Positions 6,101 through 10,184 of a stretch of DNA of 10,184 nucleotides are shown here, piece by piece. Numbering within the stretch: the stretch's first letter is position 1; each line of letters starts with the position of its first letter. The position numbers and the translations under genes are program-made. The DNA comes from JBDNBY01 sp039767595 (GTDB taxonomy: Bacteria; Pseudomonadota; Alphaproteobacteria; Rhodobacterales; Rhodobacteraceae): positions 1 to 10,184 of the forward strand of contig JBDNBY010000003.1 of assembly GCA_039767595.1 (NCBI GenBank), in the 5' to 3' direction. The notes beneath the pieces are model-generated. The model searched no databases, was not told where the DNA came from, and saw only the letters and a list, made by a program, of their open reading frames with translations.

Positions 6101-7342
6101 TTAAGCGCTATAGCGATCTGGTGAATAGGCGCTCAGATCAATATTAGGCGGTTGATCCGACACCAATTGGGCCAGTAGACGCCCCGTCTTGGGGCCAGAG
6201 GTGAGGCCCAAATGTTGATGCCCGAACCCCGCATAGATGCCAGAGCCGCCGATCTCGCCAATCACAGGGAGGCTATCTGGCGTAGAGGGACGAAAGCCCA
6301 GCCACTCTTCGGTGCTGTCATAGGTCAAATTGGGGAATGCAGTGTGCACGAACTCTTTGATGAACGCGATTGGCGCTTTGGACGGGGTCGGGTCGGTGCC
6401 CGTAAGCTCGACCGTGCCGGCACAGCGCAGGTCACTGCCCATTGGCGTGATACCAAACTTCCCCGCAACTAGCATGGGATACGGGGGCAGGGGCGCTGCG
6501 TTTTTATAGATCACGTGATAGCCCCGCTCGGCGATCAACGGCACATTGAGGCCAATTTTTTGCATCAATTCGCGACTGCCGATACCGGCTGTGACCACGG
6601 CGCGATCACAGGGGATATGATGATCCTTGGTCACAACGGCACTGATACGGCCATCGCGGCGTTCGATATCGGTTACGGCTTGTTGGATAAAGCGGCCGCC
6701 TTGATCGACAAAGTACTGCGCAAGCTCAGCAACATAGGCGCCAGGCTCGCGGATATGTCCATGGCGGTCGAACTTTGCAATGCAGGTCATCTTTGGGCCA
6801 AGCATCGGCATCTCGGCCCGCGCCGCCGCGCCGGTTAAAACAGTTGGGACTAGGCCCAATTCCGCCTTTAGATCCCAAGAATAGCGATCCGCCTCAAAGG
6901 CCGCCGTGTCAGGGTAGATATAGCAAAACTGGCTATGGGTGAGGCGATTTTGGGCAATGGTGCCTTGGGATAGGGCCGTATGCTCATCCCATGCATCGCC
7001 AAGGAGTGGCCGCCATGCATGCGCGCAGGCGCGGGTCTGGGCATCATTTGTGTTGCGAAGATAGTCCCACATCCACTTGATATTGCCCGGCACAGAGCGC
7101 CATTTGAAAAACAGCCCGCTTGTGCGGCTCAGGATCATTTTGGGCAAGGCGCGCCGCACGTCAGGCGTGGCTGCCGGCCCCATCGACCATGACGCCAAGA
7201 GCCCGGCATTGCCGTAGCTGGCCCCCTGACCAGGGGCCTTTGCATCGATAAGCGTCACACGGTGACCCGTCCGTTGCAGCCAAATCGCCGCAGAGACACC
7301 GCATATGCCCGCGCCGATGACACTCACTGAAAGTTTTGACAT
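6101..7342 (-). CDS. DadA-like FAD-dependent D-amino-acid dehydrogenase / oxidoreductase
   Basis: 413-residue protein of the DAO/DadA superfamily, the usual length for D-amino-acid dehydrogenase small-subunit homologues. The N-terminal Rossmann fold has VIGAGICGVSAAIWLQ (8-23, Gly10, Gly12 and Gly15 binding ADP) and the acidic end of the second strand in TLIDA. GASYGNAGLL (about 40-49) is a typical DadA segment. The C-terminal FAD-binding part reads GFRPSTPDSLPVIGEI followed by IYAGFGHQHLGLTSGPKTG. The family oxidises amino acids (D-amino acids, hydroxyproline, some secondary amines) and passes electrons to the respiratory chain; the substrate here cannot be read from sequence. It converges on manC with a 45-bp gap and is divergent from ugd across 191 bp. 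The ATG at 7342 has only a weak ribosome binding site, but it is the natural start right before the Rossmann motif. There is no partner gene such as a racemase or transporter next to it. Confidence 0.88.
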   Translation of the reverse strand: MSKLSVSVIGAGICGVSAAIWLQRTGHRVTLIDAKAPGQGASYGNAGLLASWSMGPAATPDVRRALPKMILSRTSGLFFKWRSVPGNIKWMWDYLRNTNDAQTRACAHAWRPLLGDAWDEHTALSQGTIAQNRLTHSQFCYIYPDTAAFEADRYSWDLKAELGLVPTVLTGAAARAEMPMLGPKMTCIAKFDRHGHIREPGAYVAELAQYFVDQGGRFIQQAVTDIERRDGRISAVVTKDHHIPCDRAVVTAGIGSRELMQKIGLNVPLIAERGYHVIYKNAAPLPPYPMLVAGKFGITPMGSDLRCAGTVELTGTDPTPSKAPIAFIKEFVHTAFPNLTYDSTEEWLGFRPSTPDSLPVIGEIGGSGIYAGFGHQHLGLTSGPKTGRLLAQLVSDQPPNIDLSAYSPDRYSA

Positions 7343-7399
7343 GACCGCTTTGCCTGTGTTGCCTCAATCGTGACCCTAGTGGGTACTAAACGCGGATCT

Positions 7400-7413
7400 T
7401 TGCACCCATGCAA
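7400..7413. promoter_or_regulatory. Inverted repeat TTGCA-N4-TGCAA in the dadA-like/ugd divergent region
   Basis: A perfect 5-bp inverted repeat with a 4-bp spacer in the 191-bp divergent intergenic region. It is a possible operator half-site pair. It is short enough to be chance, and no regulator gene is adjacent. Confidence 0.25.
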
Positions 7414-7441
7414 GAGGGCGCGGCGCAAACTGTGACCGCGT

Positions 7442-7457
7442 TGGCACCATCGTGCCA
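7442..7457. promoter_or_regulatory. Inverted repeat TGGCAC-N4-GTGCCA in the dadA-like/ugd divergent region
   Basis: A perfect 6-bp inverted repeat with spacer CATC, 76 bp before the ugd start and 99 bp before the oxidoreductase start. Position and symmetry suit a dimeric regulator serving one or both divergent genes. TGGCAC also recalls a sigma-54 minus 24 element, but the minus 12 GC is one base out of register. Confidence 0.35.
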
Positions 7458-7533
7458 TGATGCACGCTCATGCCTTGCATTTTGCGCCAATCTCTTTGAT
7501 AGCTGCGGACGATAGAGACAAAGGGTTTGCGCG

Positions 7534-8847
7534 ATGAAACTATGTATGATTGGAACGGGATATGTGGGCCTCGTCTCTGGGGTGTGCTTTTCTGATTTTG
7601 GTCACGACGTGATTTGCGTGGACAAAGATCAAGGCAAAATAGACGCGCTCAATGCAGGTCAGGTGCCGATCTATGAGCCGGGCCTTGAGGATGTGATGGC
7701 GCGCAGTGTTGCGGCGGGGCGGCTGACCTTTACCGTCGATCTCGCTGAAGGTCTGCGCGATGTGGATGCAGTATTCATTGCCGTGGGCACGCCAACGCGG
7801 CGCGGGGATGGCCATGCTGATCTCAGCTATGTGTTTGCCGCCGCACGCGACGTGGCGCAAACTCTGGATCACGCGGCGGTGATTGTCACCAAATCAACTG
7901 TACCTGTTGGAACCAACCGCAAAGTCCTTGAGATTTTGCGCGACGTCGCTCCGGACAAAGGGCATGTCGTCGCCTCTAACCCAGAGTTTTTGCGCGAAGG
8001 GGCGGCGATTGATGATTTCATGCGCCCGGACCGTGTGATCGTGGGCTGCGAGGATGCGCAGGCGCGCGACGTCCTGTCAGAAATTTACCGCCCGCTTTAT
8101 TTGCGCGATTTTCCAGTGGTCTTTGCTGATTTGGAAAGCGCCGAGATGATCAAATATGCGGCCAATGCGTTTTTGGCGACCAAAGTCAGTTTTATCAATG
8201 AAATGGCCGCATTATGCGAGCGCGTTGGCGCAGATATCAAAGCCGTCTCCAAGGGGATGGGGCTCGATGGGCGCATCGGGGCCAAATTCCTTCACGCAGG
8301 TCCCGGATATGGTGGATCGTGCTTTCCCAAAGACACCTCGGCCTTGGCTCGTATTGGCCAAGAGCATGCCATTCCCCAGCGGATCACCGAGGCCGTCATT
8401 GATGTGAACGACCGCACCAAAGCGCGAATGATCGACAAAATCATCGATGCCTGTGCAGGCAGTGTGCGGGGCAAAACGATTGCCGTTTTAGGCGTGACGT
8501 TCAAACCCAATACCGATGATATGCGCGATGCGCCATCGCTGAGTATTGTGCCGGCGTTGATCGGTGCGGGGGCCCATGTGCGCGTTGTCGATCCGCAAGG
8601 CCGCCGCGAAGGCGAAGCCCTCTTGCCAAATGTTCAGTGGTGTGAGGATGCCTATAGCGCGGCACACGAGGCCGATGCGGTGGTGACCTTAACGGAATGG
8701 AACGAGTTCCGCGGATTGGATTTGGCACGGCTGGCGCAGCAGTGCCGCGTGATGACTTTGGTCGATTTGCGCAACATCTATACGCCTGACGCCGCCCGCA
8801 AAGCAGGGTTTGAACGCTATGTCCCTGTGGGACGCGTTGGATTTTAA
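7534..8847 (+). CDS. ugd: UDP-glucose 6-dehydrogenase
   Basis: Cytoplasmic NAD-dependent enzyme that oxidises UDP-glucose twice to UDP-glucuronate, a precursor of acidic exopolysaccharides and other uronic-acid sugars. The 437-residue protein has the complete family architecture. The N-terminal Rossmann fold has IGTGYVGLVSG (6-16). GTPTRRGDGHADLSYV (85-100), KSTVPVGT (120-127) and NPEFLREGAAIDDF (149-162) follow, then the central dimerisation helix with EMIKYAANAFLATKVSFINEMA (204-225, given here by its ends Glu204 and Ala225). GPGYGGSCFPKDT contains the catalytic Cys263. The C-terminal UDP-binding domain opens with VLGVTFKPNTDDMRDAPS. AAAGGG lies 8 bases before the ATG. Standing near manC it suggests nucleotide-sugar supply for surface glycans, although no glycosyltransferase is in the window. 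Confidence 0.97.
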   Translation: MKLCMIGTGYVGLVSGVCFSDFGHDVICVDKDQGKIDALNAGQVPIYEPGLEDVMARSVAAGRLTFTVDLAEGLRDVDAVFIAVGTPTRRGDGHADLSYVFAAARDVAQTLDHAAVIVTKSTVPVGTNRKVLEILRDVAPDKGHVVASNPEFLREGAAIDDFMRPDRVIVGCEDAQARDVLSEIYRPLYLRDFPVVFADLESAEMIKYAANAFLATKVSFINEMAALCERVGADIKAVSKGMGLDGRIGAKFLHAGPGYGGSCFPKDTSALARIGQEHAIPQRITEAVIDVNDRTKARMIDKIIDACAGSVRGKTIAVLGVTFKPNTDDMRDAPSLSIVPALIGAGAHVRVVDPQGRREGEALLPNVQWCEDAYSAAHEADAVVTLTEWNEFRGLDLARLAQQCRVMTLVDLRNIYTPDAARKAGFERYVPVGRVGF

Positions 8848-8863
8848 CAGAGCGTTTTTGATG

Positions 8864-8893
8864 TTGTGATTGGGTAAAAAGTAAAGCTAGATT
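8864..8893 (+). promoter_or_regulatory. Weak candidate promoter immediately before the UPF0262 gene
   Basis: TTGTGA (8864-8869) and TAGATT (8888-8893) are separated by 18 bp, each matching 4 of 6 consensus bases. Transcription from here would begin at or next to the ATG at 8900, which would give a leaderless mRNA. That would agree with the absence of a good Shine-Dalgarno. The match is weak. Confidence 0.25.
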
Positions 8894-8899
8894 AGAGCA

Positions 8900-9379
8900 A
8901 TGAACAAAATTATTAAAATTGATCTTGATGACGGCGAGTTGGCCCCGCCCACGCCAGACATTGAACAAGAGCGCCGCGTGGCCCTGTTTGATTTGCTCGA
9001 AGACAATAGCTTTGGCATTCCCGCGCGGGACGACAAACCGGCCCCCGAAGGTCCATTTCACTTGGTATTGCGCGTTGTTCAGCGGCAAGTCGTCTTTGAT
9101 GTTCAGGACCCCGATGGCGGACAATTGGCGGTGTTTATGCTCTCGCTTGGGCCATTTCGGCAAGTGATCAAAGATTACTGGGCCATTTGCAAAAGCTATT
9201 TCGATGCGGTGAAAAATATGCCCCCCGCGCAGATCGAGACGATCGATATGGCGCGGCGCGGGATTCACAACGAAGGGGCCCGGTTGCTGCAAGAGCGGCT
9301 GGATGGAAAGGTCGACATCGACATTGACACCGCGCGCCGTCTGTTTACGCTCATTTGCGTGCTGCACTTTAGGGGATAG
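8900..9379 (+). CDS. UPF0262 family protein
   Basis: 159-residue soluble protein of uncharacterised family UPF0262, which I know from alphaproteobacteria; function unknown. Recognisable family features are the start NKIIKIDLDD, IEQERRVALFDLLEDNSF, HLVLRVVQRQVVFDV, the central FMLSLGPFRQVIKDYWAICKS (given by its ends at about 83 and 103), IETIDMARRGIHNEGARLL and the C-terminal LFTLICVLHFRG. No signal peptide, membrane segment or catalytic motif is evident. There is no convincing Shine-Dalgarno before the ATG. The phosphatase gene follows 8 bases after its stop, so the two are almost certainly co-transcribed. In other Rhodobacteraceae I recall this pair lying after hisD and before infA; here the upstream neighbour is ugd. 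Confidence 0.92.
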   Translation: MNKIIKIDLDDGELAPPTPDIEQERRVALFDLLEDNSFGIPARDDKPAPEGPFHLVLRVVQRQVVFDVQDPDGGQLAVFMLSLGPFRQVIKDYWAICKSYFDAVKNMPPAQIETIDMARRGIHNEGARLLQERLDGKVDIDIDTARRLFTLICVLHFRG

Positions 9380-9387
9380 GCGCAAGT

Positions 9388-9834
9388 ATGGGAGAGGCGT
9401 TACCACAATCTTTGTTGTTTTGCTGTGATCATAATGCAGTGCGCTCTCCTATGGCCGAAGGTTTGATGAAACAACTTTTTGGCACGCAGTGTTATGTGCA
9501 ATCCGTTGGGGTGAAAAACGATTTGGAAATCGACGGGTTTGCGATTGCCGTATGCCAAGAATTGGGCGTTGAATTATCGCGCCACCGTTCGCGCAGTTTT
9601 GACGAGATGGAAGAATGGGGCGAGGATTTATCAAGCTTTGACTTGATCGTCGCCCTCTCTCCGGCCTCTCAGCGCCGTGCCCTTGAATTGACGCGCTATT
9701 CGCATTTGGTCGTGGAATATTGGCCCATTTTGGACCCCACGGGCCTAGGAGAGACCCGCGAGACCAAATTAGAAAGCTATCGCCAAACCCGTGATCAAAT
9801 CCACTCGGCCCTCAAAGCTAAATGGTCAACGTAA
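9388..9834 (+). CDS. Low-molecular-weight protein-tyrosine-phosphatase family protein
   Basis: 148-residue protein of the LMW-PTP/arsenate-reductase fold. The P-loop is C13-DHNAV-R19-S20 in the context LLFCCDHNAVRSPMAEG, fulfilling CX5R(S) with the conserved Asn16, and the general acid Asp116-Pro117 lies in YWPILDPTG near the C-terminus. The length matches the family. The P-loop differs from the classic CxGNICRS: His15 replaces glycine and there is no second thiol within the loop, but a vicinal Cys12-Cys13 pair is present. The substrate could be phosphotyrosine or another phospho-compound; arsenate reduction is less likely without ars neighbours. The start at 9388 has AGGGGA 11 bases upstream, inside the end of the UPF0262 gene, consistent with coupled translation. 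Confidence 0.9.
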   Translation: MGEALPQSLLFCCDHNAVRSPMAEGLMKQLFGTQCYVQSVGVKNDLEIDGFAIAVCQELGVELSRHRSRSFDEMEEWGEDLSSFDLIVALSPASQRRALELTRYSHLVVEYWPILDPTGLGETRETKLESYRQTRDQIHSALKAKWST

Positions 9835-9848
9835 TCGCTGGCACTGGC

Positions 9849-10097
9849 TTACGGCGCAGCGGCTGTGAAAATCACATGACCTTGTGCGCTCAGCGATCGG
9901 GCATAGGCCGCCTGCTCGCCTTCATAGGTCAAAGATGTGGGCCCCACTAATGTGTGATAGGCCGTTTCAGTCATGTTCGGCGGCGTCTGGCCAAAGTGAA
10001 CGGCTACATTTGTCAGCATGGGCGCGTCAATCATGACAGGCCCCGTGCTGAGCTGGGTCCATTCAGTTTGCGAGAGAGTTTGCTTCGTAGTGCTCAT
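9849..10097 (-). CDS. Small protein of unknown function, phage-structural-like in appearance
   Basis: 82 residues, converging on the phosphatase gene with a 14-bp gap. The start is supported by AAAGGAA 8 bases before the ATG. No signal peptide or membrane helix is visible. Composition is rich in Thr, Ala, Ser and Gly with alternating short hydrophobic stretches, suggesting a small beta-rich domain. The pattern Gln-x-Glu-Trp-Thr-x-(hydrophobic)-Ser-Thr-Gly, then VAVHFG, a Pro-containing turn, and finally YEGEQAAYARS and HVIFTAAAP resembles short proteins I associate with phage tail or capsid-decoration regions (W..i.tG...V.vhfG...P......l..g......VYar....a.i.vtp). That resemblance is from memory, not from a search, and no other phage gene is in view. 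It could equally be an ordinary lineage-specific gene. Confidence 0.65.
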   Translation of the reverse strand: MSTTKQTLSQTEWTQLSTGPVMIDAPMLTNVAVHFGQTPPNMTETAYHTLVGPTSLTYEGEQAAYARSLSAQGHVIFTAAAP

Positions 10098-10184
10098 GGC
10101 GAGGGTTCCTTTACGAATTATTCTAGAGAAGTCAGTGGCGTCGTGATGTGGTGGTTTTGAACGCTCCAGTGCGCATCGCGGCCC

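Noticed and set aside
7442..7460. Sigma-54 promoter (TGGCAC minus 24 element) upstream of ugd
   Set aside because: The GC of the minus 12 element is one base out of the required spacing and the match is better explained as an inverted repeat.
8501..9406. 301-codon minus-strand open frame over the end of ugd, the UPF0262 gene and the phosphatase start
   Set aside because: It runs opposite to three well-supported genes, has no ribosome binding site of note and a low-complexity His/Arg/Pro-rich translation typical of a shadow frame.
9834..9862. CGCTG/CAGCG inverted repeat as a terminator between the phosphatase and the small gene
   Set aside because: Only 5-bp arms, a long loop, no T-tract, and it runs into the coding end of the small gene.

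Overview
The window looks like chromosomal DNA of an alphaproteobacterium, most likely a marine Rhodobacteraceae (Roseobacter-group) member. This rests on a UPF0262 gene, which belongs to a family I know from alphaproteobacteria, on a Rhodobacterales-style phosphatase P-loop, and on a cobalt ECF transporter of the CbiK/CbiL type. That is an inference from gene content; no rRNA or other phylogenetic marker is present. There is no tRNA, rRNA, CRISPR array, insertion sequence or origin that I can see.

Layout. Left edge (1-586, minus): the N-terminal 195 codons of a Kef-type (CPA2) cation/proton antiporter cut by the window edge. 710-4114 (minus): a tight five-gene operon, transcribed cbiK-cbiM-cbiL-cbiQ-cbiO, with stop/start overlaps or gaps of only a few bases. 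It encodes an energy-coupling-factor (ECF) importer for Co2+ (or Ni2+). Its leader (4115-4480) contains a textbook cobalamin riboswitch (4264-4441), then a 7-bp hairpin, then a possible Shine-Dalgarno-sequestering helix. The riboswitch argues that the metal is cobalt, taken up for B12 synthesis and shut off when B12 is plentiful. 4626-6055 (plus, divergent from cbi): manC, a GDP-mannose-forming bifunctional enzyme. It is broken near codon 36 by an apparent single-base deletion, which is either a real lesion or a sequence error. 6101-7342 (minus): a DadA-like FAD amino-acid dehydrogenase. 7534-8847 (plus, divergent): ugd, UDP-glucose 6-dehydrogenase. 8900-9834 (plus): a UPF0262 gene followed closely by a low-molecular-weight phosphatase-family gene. 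9849-10097 (minus): an 82-residue protein of unknown function with a phage-structural flavour.

How the genes work together. The cbi genes form one complete machine: CbiM is the substrate-binding membrane protein, CbiL and CbiK are extracytoplasmic accessory proteins, CbiQ is the coupling membrane protein and CbiO the ATPase. manC and ugd both make nucleotide sugars (GDP-mannose and UDP-glucuronate) of the kind used for surface polysaccharide, but they are separated by an opposing amino-acid dehydrogenase and no glycosyltransferases are present. The right side looks like a patchwork of housekeeping genes.

I do not see a clear new defence or mobile system. The most interesting signals are the proposed B12 expression platform, the manC frameshift, the recurring N-terminal histidine in three cobalt-transport subunits, and the phage-like orphan at the right edge.
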